Below, in pieces: positions 7,576-16,730 of a DNA stretch of 64,000 nt. A program made the translations under genes and the position numbers. This DNA is from Antarcticibacterium arcticum (GTDB lineage: Bacteria > Bacteroidota > Bacteroidia > Flavobacteriales > Flavobacteriaceae). Within the stretch, counting starts at the first letter, position 1. Every line of letters starts with the position of its first letter. The notes under the pieces were generated by a model. The model was not told the DNA's origin. It saw only the letters and a program-made list of their open reading frames with translations, and did not search any database. The stretch covers positions 2,790,001 through 2,854,000 of the forward strand of contig NZ_CP042476.1 of the NCBI RefSeq assembly GCF_007993795.1, in the 5' to 3' direction.

Positions 7576-9885
7576 ATGGCAAGCCCCACAAAAAAAACCA
7601 AAAAACAAGACACCGGATACGGAAAATATATAATTGGCTTCTGGACCTTGTTCGGGGCGGGAATTCTTTTGATCATTTTTATCTTCCTCCTTGCGGGGTG
7701 GGGAGCTTTTGGGAAAATGCCCAAGTTTGAAGAACTTGAAAATCCTGAAACCAATCTGGCAACAGAGATATTCTCATCTGACGGGCAAACACTGGGGAAA
7801 TATTACAATGAGAACAGGACCCCTATAAAATATGAGGACCTTCCTACACATCTTGTACAGGCGCTGGTAGCAACCGAAGATGAAAGATATTATAAGCACT
7901 CGGGGATTGATGCCAAGGGTACACTTAGAGCCGCAGTTTATTTAGGAGAAAGAGGTGGGGCAAGTACCATTCCGCAGCAGTTGGCAAAATTATTATTCAC
8001 CCAGGATGTCTCACAAAATTTTGTAGGCAGAGTAATGCAGAAATTCAAGGAGTGGATCATTGCAATCCGCCTTGAGAGACAATATACCAAGGAAGAGATC
8101 ATCACGATGTACTTCAATAAGTACGATTTTATTTATCAGGCTGTAGGGGTACGCTCTGCCGCGAAGATCTATTTTGATAAAGAAGCCAAAGATCTTAAGA
8201 TTGAAGAATCTGCGGTATTGGTGGCTATGTTAAAGAACTCTGCGCTTTACAATCCTGTGCGCCGCCCGGAAATGGTAGAACAACGCCGCAACCAGGTTTT
8301 TAAGCAAATGGAGGTGAATGGGTTTATAACCAGTGAGGAAAAGGATTCCCTGCAGGCTATTCCCATGAAAATCACCTTTACCCCGCAGGGACATGACGAG
8401 GGGATTGCAACTTATTTCAGGGTTTATTTACAAGGTTTCATGAGAGACTGGATCCAGAAAAACCCTAAGCCGGATGGCGGGGAATACAATATATACCGTG
8501 ACGGATTAAAGATCTATACCAGTATAGATTCCCGAATGCAAAAGTATGCTGAAGAGGCCGTAGAAATGCATTTATCTCACCTTCAAAAGGAATTTGACCG
8601 TCAAAATAAAACCAATAAAACAGCACCCTTTAGGGACATTACTCCGGAGGAGGTCGAGGACATTATAAACAGATCCATGAAAGTTTCCGATAGATGGAGA
8701 AAAATGGAAGCTCAGGGAAAATCCAGGGACGAGATTATAAAATCCTTCAATAAAGATGCTGAAATGAGGGTTTTCAGCTGGAGTGGGATTAAAGATACGA
8801 TTATGACTCCCCGGGATTCAATTTTATATTATAAATCCTTTTTAAACACGGGTATGATGTCTATGACCCCTCAAACAGGGGAAGTGAAAGCCTGGGTAGG
8901 AGGGATCAACTTTAAGCATTTTAAATACGAGCATGTGAAGCAGGCCCGCAGGCAGGTAGGATCTACTTTTAAGCCGTTTGTGTATGCCACCGCTATAGAT
9001 CAGTTAAAACTTTCTCCCTGTGATACGCTTCCACGAAATCATTTTACCATTGAAGCCGGAAGAATGGGTGCACAAAGCGACTGGTCTCCCAGGAACAGTG
9101 ATAACAAATACGGCGGGATGATGACTCTAAAAAGTGCATTGGCAAACTCAGTAAACACCATTAGTGCCCGGCTTATTGCCCAAACCGGACCCCGACCTGT
9201 TATAGATATGTTGAATAAGCTTGGGGTAGATACCCGAAATATGCCAGAAGTACCTTCTATTTCCCTGGGAACAGCAGATATGAGCGTTTTTGAAATGGTA
9301 TCAGCCTACAGCACTTTTGTAAATGAAGGAGTATATGTAAAGCCGGTAATTGTTACGCGTATTGAAGATAAGAATGGTACCACCCTGTATCAACATGTGC
9401 CGGAAACAAAGGATGTTCTTAGTAAAGAAACCGCTTATGTAACCGTTAATCTTATGGAAGGAGTAACCCAAAGTGGATCGGGAATAAGGCTAAGGGGAAC
9501 CTGGGCAGGGAATCAGGACCATTATAAACGCGCAGTTACAGGATATCCTTATGACTTCAAGAATCCAATTGCCGGAAAGACAGGAACCACTCAAAATCAA
9601 AGTGATGGTTGGTTTATGGGAATGGTGCCAAACCTTGTAACGGGCGTATGGGTAGGTGCTGAAGATCGTGCAGTTCATTTCCCTGGTATTACCTATGGGC
9701 AGGGAGCTACAATGGCTCTACCTATTTGGGGGATCTATATGAAAAAGGTTTATGCAGACAAGGAGCTGGAAGTTTCCCAGGGAGATTTTCCAAGGCCGGA
9801 CAATCTTAGCATTGAAACCAATTGTGGTCTTTATAATCAGCGAAATTCAAGGGATCAGGGAATTCCCGATGAACTTGAATTTTAA
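7576..9885 (+). CDS. mrcA: Penicillin-binding protein 1A, bifunctional transglycosylase/transpeptidase
   Basis: 769 residues, normal for class A PBPs. A single membrane helix lies at about 22-42. The GT51 glycosyltransferase domain has catalytic Glu101 in TEDERYY and the GGASTIPQQLAK block. The transpeptidase domain has the active-site serine at 463 (STFK), the SVN triad in ANSVNTIS and KTG at 668-670. It polymerises and crosslinks peptidoglycan in the periplasm. It follows gldH by 13 bases and is the last gene of the ricT-gldH-mrcA unit. Confidence 0.96.
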   Translation: MASPTKKTKKQDTGYGKYIIGFWTLFGAGILLIIFIFLLAGWGAFGKMPKFEELENPETNLATEIFSSDGQTLGKYYNENRTPIKYEDLPTHLVQALVATEDERYYKHSGIDAKGTLRAAVYLGERGGASTIPQQLAKLLFTQDVSQNFVGRVMQKFKEWIIAIRLERQYTKEEIITMYFNKYDFIYQAVGVRSAAKIYFDKEAKDLKIEESAVLVAMLKNSALYNPVRRPEMVEQRRNQVFKQMEVNGFITSEEKDSLQAIPMKITFTPQGHDEGIATYFRVYLQGFMRDWIQKNPKPDGGEYNIYRDGLKIYTSIDSRMQKYAEEAVEMHLSHLQKEFDRQNKTNKTAPFRDITPEEVEDIINRSMKVSDRWRKMEAQGKSRDEIIKSFNKDAEMRVFSWSGIKDTIMTPRDSILYYKSFLNTGMMSMTPQTGEVKAWVGGINFKHFKYEHVKQARRQVGSTFKPFVYATAIDQLKLSPCDTLPRNHFTIEAGRMGAQSDWSPRNSDNKYGGMMTLKSALANSVNTISARLIAQTGPRPVIDMLNKLGVDTRNMPEVPSISLGTADMSVFEMVSAYSTFVNEGVYVKPVIVTRIEDKNGTTLYQHVPETKDVLSKETAYVTVNLMEGVTQSGSGIRLRGTWAGNQDHYKRAVTGYPYDFKNPIAGKTGTTQNQSDGWFMGMVPNLVTGVWVGAEDRAVHFPGITYGQGATMALPIWGIYMKKVYADKELEVSQGDFPRPDNLSIETNCGLYNQRNSRDQGIPDELEF

Positions 9886-9951
9886 TTTGGTTAGATAACA
9901 GGCTGTATAATTCCCTTCCTGAAAACGTTGTAGTAAGATCAAAGTTTTTGT

Positions 9952-9972
9952 AAATTTCGCCAAACGAAATTT
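9952..9972 (+). promoter_or_regulatory. Inverted repeat at the start of the CoA-transferase operon
   Basis: AAATTTCG at 9952-9959 and CGAAATTT at 9965-9972 form a perfect 8-base inverted repeat with a five-base spacer, ending two bases before the scoA ATG. TAAATTTC at 9951-9958 resembles the -7 box, so the repeat overlaps the likely promoter and could be an operator. It might instead be a hairpin that occludes the start codon. Confidence 0.45.
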
Positions 9973-9974
9973 CG

Positions 9975-10673
9975 ATGATCAAAAAAACTGTAAGCAACGT
10001 ACAGGAGGCACTTGAAGGAGTGCACGATGGGATGACTTTTATGCTTGGCGGCTTTGGCCTGAGCGGTATCCCCGAAAATGCCATCTCTCAACTTGTAAAA
10101 CTTAATGTTAAAGACCTTACCTGCATTTCTAACAATGCGGGAGTAGATGATTTTGGCCTGGGGTTATTGCTTCATAAGAAACAGATAAAGAAAATGATCT
10201 CCTCTTACGTAGGGGAGAATGCCGAGTTTGAGCGCCAAATGCTTAGCGGCGAACTTGATGTGGAACTTACCCCCCAGGGAACTCTTGCCGCTAAATGCCA
10301 GGCAGCCCAACAGGGTTTTCCTGCAATCTATACCCCTGCAGGTTTTGGGACCGAAGTAGCCGAAGGGAAGGAAACCCGTGAGTTTAACGGAAAAATGTAT
10401 GTTCTGGAAGAAGCCTATAAAGCCGATTTTGCCTTTGTAAAAGCCTGGAAAGGCGATGAGGCAGGAAATCTTATATTTAAAGGGACCGCCAGGAATTTTA
10501 ACCCTTTAATGTGTGGTGCCGCAACTATTACCGTTGCTGAGGTAGAAGAACTGGTAAAACCGGGAGAACTTGATCCCAACCATATTCACATTCCGGGGAT
10601 CTTTGTACAGCGCATATTTCAGGGAACCAATTATGAGAAGCGCATCGAACAGAGGACTGTGAGAGAAAAATAG
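9975..10673 (+). CDS. scoA: 3-oxoacid CoA-transferase subunit A
   Basis: 232 residues. Together with subunit B it moves CoA from succinyl-CoA to a 3-oxoacid such as acetoacetate, feeding ketone bodies or leucine and lysine breakdown into acetyl-CoA. The N-terminal GGFGLSGIPENAI motif is characteristic of the alpha subunit of family I CoA-transferases, and AKCQAAQQGFPAIYTPAGFGT is the usual CoA-binding region. The next gene encodes the beta subunit. Substrate choice (succinyl-CoA versus acetate) cannot be decided from the sequence; the similarity pattern fits the succinyl-CoA:3-ketoacid type best. Confidence 0.9.
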   Translation: MIKKTVSNVQEALEGVHDGMTFMLGGFGLSGIPENAISQLVKLNVKDLTCISNNAGVDDFGLGLLLHKKQIKKMISSYVGENAEFERQMLSGELDVELTPQGTLAAKCQAAQQGFPAIYTPAGFGTEVAEGKETREFNGKMYVLEEAYKADFAFVKAWKGDEAGNLIFKGTARNFNPLMCGAATITVAEVEELVKPGELDPNHIHIPGIFVQRIFQGTNYEKRIEQRTVREK

Positions 10674-10704
10674 GGTATATCCTTACCTATAATCAAAAAA
10701 CCAC

Positions 10705-10733
10705 ATCTTCAAATCAACAAATCTTCAAATCAA
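10705..10733 (+). repeat. Direct repeat between scoA and scoB
   Basis: The 13-mer ATCTTCAAATCAA occurs twice, at 10705-10717 and 10721-10733, with a three-base spacer. It fills most of the 65-base gap and ends just before the scoB start codon. It may be a slippage product; no function is apparent. Confidence 0.6.
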
Positions 10734-10738
10734 ATATA

Positions 10739-11395
10739 ATGCTAGATAAAAACGGAATCGCGAAGCGTATTGCAAAAGAAGTAAAGGACGGTTACTATGT
10801 GAATCTTGGAATTGGTATTCCTACTCTTGTGGCCAATTATGTGCGCGATGATATTGAAGTTGAATTTCAAAGTGAGAATGGAATTCTGGGGATGGGGCCT
10901 TTCCCTTTTGCAGGAGAAGAAGATGCAGATCTTATTAATGCCGGAAAACAAACCATCACGGCCTTGCCGGGAGCAAGCTTTTTTGATTCGGCTATGAGTT
11001 TTGGAATGATACGCGGTCAACACGTAGACCTTACAATACTTGGGGCAATGGAAGTTGCTGAAAACGGCGATATCGCCAACTGGAAGATCCCTGGAAAAAT
11101 GGTTAAGGGAATGGGCGGTGCTATGGACCTCGTAGCTTCTGCTGAAAATATTATCGTGGCAATGATGCATACCAATCGCGAAGGGGAATCTAAATTATTG
11201 AAAAGATGCACCCTGCCTCTTACAGGTGTTGGCTGTGTATCAAAAATAGTCACAGAGCTCGCCGTTATAGAAGTCACAGATAAAGGTTTTAAATTGCTGG
11301 AGCGTGCACCGGGGGTAAGCGTGGAGCAAATTCAAAAAGCTACTGAAGGAACACTTATCGTGGAGGGAGAAATCCCCGAGATGCAACTCGATTAA
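10739..11395 (+). CDS. scoB: 3-oxoacid CoA-transferase subunit B
   Basis: 218 residues. The catalytic glutamate that forms the CoA thioester is Glu46 in SENGILGMGP, and the glycine-rich NLGIGIPTLVANYV block is at about 21-34. Both are hallmarks of the beta subunit. It lies 65 bases after scoA on the same strand, so the heterodimer is encoded by a two-gene operon. After its stop there is no clear terminator before the convergent ammonia-lyase gene. Confidence 0.92.
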   Translation: MLDKNGIAKRIAKEVKDGYYVNLGIGIPTLVANYVRDDIEVEFQSENGILGMGPFPFAGEEDADLINAGKQTITALPGASFFDSAMSFGMIRGQHVDLTILGAMEVAENGDIANWKIPGKMVKGMGGAMDLVASAENIIVAMMHTNREGESKLLKRCTLPLTGVGCVSKIVTELAVIEVTDKGFKLLERAPGVSVEQIQKATEGTLIVEGEIPEMQLD

Positions 11396-11444
11396 TTTCT
11401 TTCAGGACCTGCATTATTCTGCTGGATGCTTTACATAGCATTGC

Positions 11445-12572
11445 TTATCGGTAAACATCATCTATGATGCGCTGGAAATTTGGAGGATCTGTGGCTCCTT
11501 CAGTATTAAAAAACAGGAGCCGGGAGTTTTTATTAATTCCCAGGGATTCCTTCACAGGTTTAAATCGTTCATCTTTCATGAGAGCTATAAAACCCGCCAA
11601 TCCTCCCGCGCCCGATTCCCCAGACATTATTCTTGGATCCTCTTCATTGGAGTAGTAAAACTCCCGGATGGCTTCAACAGCAAATTCATCCTCTACTGCA
11701 ATTACAGCATCAAGGGTGTTTTTTAAAATTTCCCAGGCAAGGGAAGAGGGTATACCGCAATTTAAACCCGCCATCATAGTGGTAAAATTCCCCTGAGGGC
11801 TGCATCGTTCTCCAGCTTCCATTGAGGCAAGCATTCCGGCCGCTTCTGCAGGTTCCACTATTACCAGTTTTGGCTTTTTATTTTCATATCGGTTGGTATA
11901 ATACCAGGCCGCGGCTGCGGGCCAGCTTCCCACTCCAGATTGCAGAAAAATTACATCTACTTGTGCTTCGGGCAGCATATGGATGGTTTTCTCTTCCTCC
12001 ATAAAATGCGTAAGATAACCTGCCATTATTAAGGAAGGAATTTCCTCATAATTTTCCAGAGTTGTATCCTGGACAAGGGTCCAGCCGTTTCCTGCGGCCA
12101 TTATCTGCGCATGTTCACAGGTTGCTTCGTAGTTGCGGTCTATTACCTCTACGACGGCCCCTTCGCCCTGTATGGCATCAATGCGGGCCTCTGTAGTACC
12201 CCTGGGTACAAAGATGCGGGATTCTTTGCCGTGTTGTTTGGCTGCCCAGGCTACAGCACGTCCGTGGTTTCCATCTGTGGCGGAACAAAAGGTTTCTATG
12301 GATGGATCTTTTTCCAGAAGTTTATGGATAGCGTAAGATGCTCCCAAAGCCTTAAATGCATTCAATCCAAACCTAAAGGATTCATCTTTTATATAAATAT
12401 TCTTTACCCCATATTTTTTTGCAAGTCCTGGCAATTGAATCAATGGGGTGGGCTCATAGTTTCTTATAGAGGTATGGTAAGCAAGTGGATCACTGCTTCG
12501 AAAAGTTTCTCCAGATAATCCTGGGGGAAGTTCATTTGTTGGTTTATTTATATAGAAAGGAGGATTATTCAT
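11445..12572 (-). CDS. dpaL: Diaminopropionate ammonia-lyase
   Basis: 375 residues, slightly shorter than the E. coli enzyme YgeX. This is a fold type II PLP enzyme that splits 2,3-diaminopropionate into pyruvate and two ammonia. The PLP lysine is Lys74 in FGLNAFKALGASYA, preceded by the IKDES motif, and SATDGNHGRAVAWAAK is the phosphate/cofactor loop. The TRITYPTOPHAN-like glycine-rich SGESGAGGLAG near the C-terminus supports the same fold. It has no partner gene of the same pathway next to it; the upstream neighbour is the desaturase, separated by a terminator. Confidence 0.88.
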   Translation of the reverse strand: MNNPPFYINKPTNELPPGLSGETFRSSDPLAYHTSIRNYEPTPLIQLPGLAKKYGVKNIYIKDESFRFGLNAFKALGASYAIHKLLEKDPSIETFCSATDGNHGRAVAWAAKQHGKESRIFVPRGTTEARIDAIQGEGAVVEVIDRNYEATCEHAQIMAAGNGWTLVQDTTLENYEEIPSLIMAGYLTHFMEEEKTIHMLPEAQVDVIFLQSGVGSWPAAAAWYYTNRYENKKPKLVIVEPAEAAGMLASMEAGERCSPQGNFTTMMAGLNCGIPSSLAWEILKNTLDAVIAVEDEFAVEAIREFYYSNEEDPRIMSGESGAGGLAGFIALMKDERFKPVKESLGINKNSRLLFFNTEGATDPPNFQRIIDDVYR

Positions 12573-12665
12573 AGAATTCCTGTAAAAGATTCAGCTTTTA
12601 ACAAGCTTGAATATAACAAAAAGCAGTGTTTGTTACACCATATTTTGTAGCAGAAAAAACATAAA

Positions 12666-12691
12666 AAAACCTGCTTTTTTTAGCAGGTTTT
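12666..12691 (-). terminator. Terminator downstream of acyl-ACP desaturase
   Basis: AAAACCTGCT at 12666-12675 pairs with AGCAGGTTTT at 12682-12691 around a six-T loop. On the minus strand it lies 18 bases after the desaturase stop and is followed by T residues. Confidence 0.85.
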
Positions 12692-12709
12692 ATGTGAAGG
12701 TAAATCTTT

Positions 12710-13714
12710 CTATAATCTTCCGTTGGCCTCAACCCATTTGAACTGGTGTTGATCCTGCGGAATTGAGATCCTGTCTGCTATTCGGGACATTCTATCAGGC
12801 AGGGCCATTAAATAATCCCGGGCTTTCTCTGCATCATCTGTGAGGGAAGTGAATTTGTCAATTTCCCAATACTCATTCAGTTTTTGAAGGATGTCTATAT
12901 AATCATAAGTGGTATACACTCCCAGGCGTTGCGCGGCATTAGAAAAATTCTCAAAAGCTTCAGCAATACCCTGGCCAGATTCACGAATGAACTGCGCAGG
13001 CATTACGATCTTTTTCTTCATCATATCCTGGAAAGCAAGCATCATTTCGCTCGCATCGTATTCAAAAATAGTTTTTACAAACTCACGGTAGGCGAGGTGG
13101 TGCCTCATCTCATCTCCGGCAATAATACTGCACATTTTAGCCAGCATTTTGTTACCTTTTTTCTTGGCAAGCTGGCCTACGCGTTTGTGGGAAATATTGG
13201 TTGCGAGTTCCTGAAAACTGGTATATATGAAGTTTTTATAAGGATCTCTTCCGGTTCCAATATCAAAACCATCATTTATAAGATATTGCGTGGTTTTTTC
13301 AATTTCCCGCATATTTACCCTCCCGGATAAATAAAGGTATTTATTAAGAGTGTCCCCATGCCTGTTCTCTTCACCTGTCCAGTGACGTATCCATTTTGCC
13401 CAGCCATTTTGCTCCCCTTTAGAGGCTCCATGCTGTTCTACCCCTTCCATATCCATTAACCAGGATTCGTAAGTAGGCAGTGCTTCTTCCGTAACCATAT
13501 CGGCAACAAGAACTACCCAGAAGTCATAACCTAATTCCTGGGCTTCTTCCCGGATCTGGATAATTTCATCCATATAATTTTCTTTCTGAAGATTTGGCAA
13601 AAGATCTGTTGGTTGCCAGATCTCCTCAACGGGGATCAGATATTTTTCTACGTAACTGTCTATTGATTTCTCAACAGTTTTCATTACTTCCAATCGCATA
13701 TTACTCAAGGCCAT
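12710..13714 (-). CDS. Acyl-ACP desaturase (soluble di-iron)
   Basis: 334 residues. The enzyme introduces a cis double bond into fatty acyl-ACP using oxygen and a ferredoxin-type electron donor, making unsaturated membrane lipids. The two EXXH-type iron motifs are clear: EENRH at 115-119 and DEMRHH at 201-206, with extra ligands at Glu77 and Glu169, as in plant-type stearoyl-ACP desaturases. There is no membrane segment, so it is soluble. An in-frame ATG at residue 6 (MRLEVMK) is an alternative start. It is a single-gene unit closed by its own terminator. Confidence 0.92.
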   Translation of the reverse strand: MALSNMRLEVMKTVEKSIDSYVEKYLIPVEEIWQPTDLLPNLQKENYMDEIIQIREEAQELGYDFWVVLVADMVTEEALPTYESWLMDMEGVEQHGASKGEQNGWAKWIRHWTGEENRHGDTLNKYLYLSGRVNMREIEKTTQYLINDGFDIGTGRDPYKNFIYTSFQELATNISHKRVGQLAKKKGNKMLAKMCSIIAGDEMRHHLAYREFVKTIFEYDASEMMLAFQDMMKKKIVMPAQFIRESGQGIAEAFENFSNAAQRLGVYTTYDYIDILQKLNEYWEIDKFTSLTDDAEKARDYLMALPDRMSRIADRISIPQDQHQFKWVEANGRL

Positions 13715-13867
13715 AGCTTTTCTTTTTAGGGTGGTTCCAAACTAAACAAATTAATATTTGTACAGCGCAGGCAAATTTTTCTATTTTAATTATAATCAAA
13801 AATGATGCAATACTAACTATAAGTCCCAAATATATAAAGATATTGGCGGCTTGAGATTAAAAAACTC

Positions 13868-14596
13868 TTAATTTCTGCCGTTCTCCTCTGCATATAGCTC
13901 AAAAACCGGATCACTTTGCCAGAGCTCTTTTGTACGAACCTCCATTGCCGATAATTTTCCTTTAAATGCAGCGCCGGTATCAACATTCCACACATTGGCA
14001 GCATTTACGGGTTTGTCTTTTTTAATACGCGTGGTGGGGGTGTGGCCTATAAAGATCTCTTTAAATAATTTTAAACGTGCGGGATAATGATCATGTTCCC
14101 TGGGCAGGGAAGTATCAAGAGATAGGGCAGTTTCCCAAAGGGTCCTGTCCCAGTAATAGCCTGTGTTATGATATTCCTGTTCCGGGCCATGGAGATTCGT
14201 GAAACCCGCATGAACAAATAAGCGTTTTTCTTTATCAATATAATAATTAAGCATTTGCTCAAAGAAATTTATATGGGTTTCAATTTCGGGTTTAGTAAAA
14301 TTGCGGTAAGCATCCATACTGGATTGCCCGCCGTGCAAAAGCCATTGCTCGTTTAATTCTCCGGTTTTTAACCACCTGTGCGTGAGGTCATCATGATTGC
14401 CTCTTAAAAAAGTACAGGAATTTTGTTTTCCCAATTCTATTAAATAAGTTACTACGTTGGCAGAATCACTCCACCCGTCTACATAATCTCCAAGAAATAT
14501 CAACCTGTCCTGGGGGGTGATCTTTATGCGTTCCAGTAATTGTATCAAGGCTTTTAAACCTCCATGTATATCTCCAATTACAATTGTTCTCTCCAT
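13868..14596 (-). CDS. Metallophosphoesterase, calcineurin-like serine/threonine phosphatase type
   Basis: 242 residues. The three phosphoesterase motifs are GDIHGG (8-13), GDYVDGW (36-42) and GNHDD (61-65), followed by HAGF and a final GHTPT histidine, so all metal ligands are present. This matches the bacterial PrpA/ApaH-like branch, which acts on phosphoproteins or nucleotide phosphates; the substrate is not readable here. It starts two bases after the stop of the AlbA_2 gene, so the two are co-transcribed and possibly linked in function. Confidence 0.88.
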   Translation of the reverse strand: MERTIVIGDIHGGLKALIQLLERIKITPQDRLIFLGDYVDGWSDSANVVTYLIELGKQNSCTFLRGNHDDLTHRWLKTGELNEQWLLHGGQSSMDAYRNFTKPEIETHINFFEQMLNYYIDKEKRLFVHAGFTNLHGPEQEYHNTGYYWDRTLWETALSLDTSLPREHDHYPARLKLFKEIFIGHTPTTRIKKDKPVNAANVWNVDTGAAFKGKLSAMEVRTKELWQSDPVFELYAEENGRN

Positions 14597-14598
14597 TT

Positions 14599-15735
14599 TT
14601 AACTGTATTTTACCTTTCTTAAAATTCGCATACTTTCTTTATATGCCAGGTATGCCTTTCCATTATGGAGTCGCAATAATTCTTTGCAGCTTTCCAGTTT
14701 ATCCAATGCTTCTCCAAATTGGTTGAAATAACAAATCAGGTAGGTGGCAGGAAGATTAATAAGATCCCGTTCCTCAATTCTATTAAAACTCACACCGTTT
14801 TTAAGTTTTGCGAGTAAGGCATTATTGGCATTATAAATATGGTGAAGTATCTTTTTATCAAACTGCGGCGGCTCAAACAGCAACTGGCTTTCTATTTCAT
14901 AACCGGCATTCTCCCTGAATTTTATAATTACCTCTTCAAGGGGATAATAATGAAATTTATCCTCAAGCCCTAGTTTTACAAACTCTACAATTTTAAAACT
15001 ATTATTATCAATGCTAATGCTTACTTCATCCAGGTCTGAATAAAATAGTTTCACCTGCTCGTTTATCAATTCAATATCTACCCGGGAATAAAAAGTTTCG
15101 TTCTTCGTCTTTTTGATCTTACCCGCCCAACAAACCACAAAATATTCTTTAAATACCTTATAGTTAGGGTGGTAATCCTTCCTTTTGTTCATGAAATCAA
15201 AAACCCCATCCAGGGTGAGCTCAATATTATTGTGGGCATGTTTTTCAATGGCAGCAACTAATTGAGAGTTGGTATCCTTTATTTCAATATCATAAACCTT
15301 GGGCATGCTTATACTTCCATCCCTAAAGAATACAGAACCCCCATAATATTTCCAGATATTCTTCTTAAGGGAGCATAACTTTCCGTTATTGGGCCTAATG
15401 GTAACCAGCCCCACCACCAGATGATCAGGCAAATGGGGAAAGGGAATGTTTTCATAAGACACCAATGGTGGGTTGCTTAAATACGCATTAATGAGGTTCT
15501 GGATCTTGCTGTCATCAAAAAAATCTACTCCTCCTATACTATTATCTTCATCTTCTACCCCAATTACTATATAGGAATTGTTTTGCGGATTGGAATTTGC
15601 TAAAGCGCACACATGTTTTAAAAACTTTGCTTTTCCTTCTTTCTGGTCAATATTTAGCCTGCGCTTTTTATCATAAAAGCTGTTCTCATCATTATGGGCG
15701 AGAAGGTTTTTAATAAGCAGGCGTTTATTGATCAA
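14599..15735 (-). CDS. AlbA_2 (Schlafen-type) domain protein
   Basis: 378 residues. The N-terminal 150 residues match the AlbA_2 putative nucleic-acid-binding domain: ENSFYDKKRRLNID, then GKAKFLKHVCALANSNPQ, then YIVIGVEDED. The rest is a helical/beta region rich in charged residues that I cannot assign to a family. Proteins with this domain often act as transcriptional regulators or as nucleic-acid-binding stress or defence factors. It is the first gene of a pair with the metallophosphoesterase. It is not flanked by mobile-element genes. Confidence 0.75.
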   Translation of the reverse strand: MINKRLLIKNLLAHNDENSFYDKKRRLNIDQKEGKAKFLKHVCALANSNPQNNSYIVIGVEDEDNSIGGVDFFDDSKIQNLINAYLSNPPLVSYENIPFPHLPDHLVVGLVTIRPNNGKLCSLKKNIWKYYGGSVFFRDGSISMPKVYDIEIKDTNSQLVAAIEKHAHNNIELTLDGVFDFMNKRKDYHPNYKVFKEYFVVCWAGKIKKTKNETFYSRVDIELINEQVKLFYSDLDEVSISIDNNSFKIVEFVKLGLEDKFHYYPLEEVIIKFRENAGYEIESQLLFEPPQFDKKILHHIYNANNALLAKLKNGVSFNRIEERDLINLPATYLICYFNQFGEALDKLESCKELLRLHNGKAYLAYKESMRILRKVKYS

Positions 15736-15801
15736 GGGCTATTTCAATTTATTATCAGGTTTTTCTCAACTTTATCTATATAAATGTGGTCCCAGCATAT
15801 T

Positions 15802-16554
15802 TTAATTTCTGTTTACAATAGTACTGCTGGCCTGGGCCGTGGGCATAACCGTAAGATCTGCAATATTAACATGGTAAGGCCTGGAAACTACAAAAGCAAT
15901 AATGTCTGCAATGTCCTCTGGTAATAATGGCTGGAAACCTCGGTACACATTATCTGCCCTTTCCTTGTCCCCTTTAAAACGCACCTCACTAAAACCGGTT
16001 TGCGTTAAGCCGGGGTTTATGGCTCCTACCCGTATTCCTGCCTGGTTCAAATCTATCCTCATACCCTGGTTTATTGCATCTACGGCATATTTACTGGCAC
16101 AATAAACGTTTCCACCCGGGTAAACTTCTTTTCCTGCGGTAGAGCCAATATTTATAATATGCCCGGCTTTTCTTTCTACCATTTGAGGGATAATAGCTTT
16201 GCTTACGTAGAGGAGACCCTTCACATTTATGTCCATCATTGCATCCCAGTCATCTATATCTCCTTTTTGGATAGGGTCTAAACCATGGGCATTCCCGGCA
16301 TTGTTGATCAGGATATCAATTTTACTGAATTCTTCCGGCAAACTTTCTATTTGTTTAAATACTTCGGCTTTGTCTCTTACATCAAAAGTAAGAGTAGTAA
16401 CTTTTACCCTCTTGTCTAATTCTATTTTAAGTTTTTTAAGTTCCTCCTCACGCCTTCCGCATAGGATCAAATTAATATTTGCGCGGGCCAAAGCGTAGGC
16501 AGTTGCGCGTCCAATTCCACTGGTGGCGCCGGTAATTAATGCTGTTTGAATCAT
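15802..16554 (-). CDS. Short-chain dehydrogenase/reductase, NADP-dependent, YdfG-like
   Basis: 250 residues, the classical SDR length. The Rossmann glycine motif is TGATSGIG at 9-15, NNAG is at 84-87, and the catalytic Ser138, Tyr151 and Lys155 (YCASK) are all present. Arg34-Arg35 after the second strand (CGRR) suggests NADP preference. The closest well-known relatives are the YdfG group, which oxidises L-allo-threonine, serine and 3-hydroxy acids; the true substrate is unknown. It is divergent from the DUF4382 lipoprotein gene. Confidence 0.88.
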   Translation of the reverse strand: MIQTALITGATSGIGRATAYALARANINLILCGRREEELKKLKIELDKRVKVTTLTFDVRDKAEVFKQIESLPEEFSKIDILINNAGNAHGLDPIQKGDIDDWDAMMDINVKGLLYVSKAIIPQMVERKAGHIINIGSTAGKEVYPGGNVYCASKYAVDAINQGMRIDLNQAGIRVGAINPGLTQTGFSEVRFKGDKERADNVYRGFQPLLPEDIADIIAFVVSRPYHVNIADLTVMPTAQASSTIVNRN

Positions 16555-16730
16555 AGTACACGGTTTTTAATTTCCTAAAGATAAATTTAATGTTCAAGAT
16601 TGTAAGGAGGAGTAGGTATAATTAGCTAAAATGAAGTTAAGTCATGTTAAAAAAAGTTAATTATTAAGGAGCGATAAAATTTCACCGTGCTTAGGCCGTT
16701 CTACAGGCCAAACTCAAATCAAATTAAAAG

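Noticed and set aside
10742..11170. A 142-codon minus-strand frame opposite scoB
   Set aside because: Shadow of the CoA-transferase subunit with no promoter or family features.
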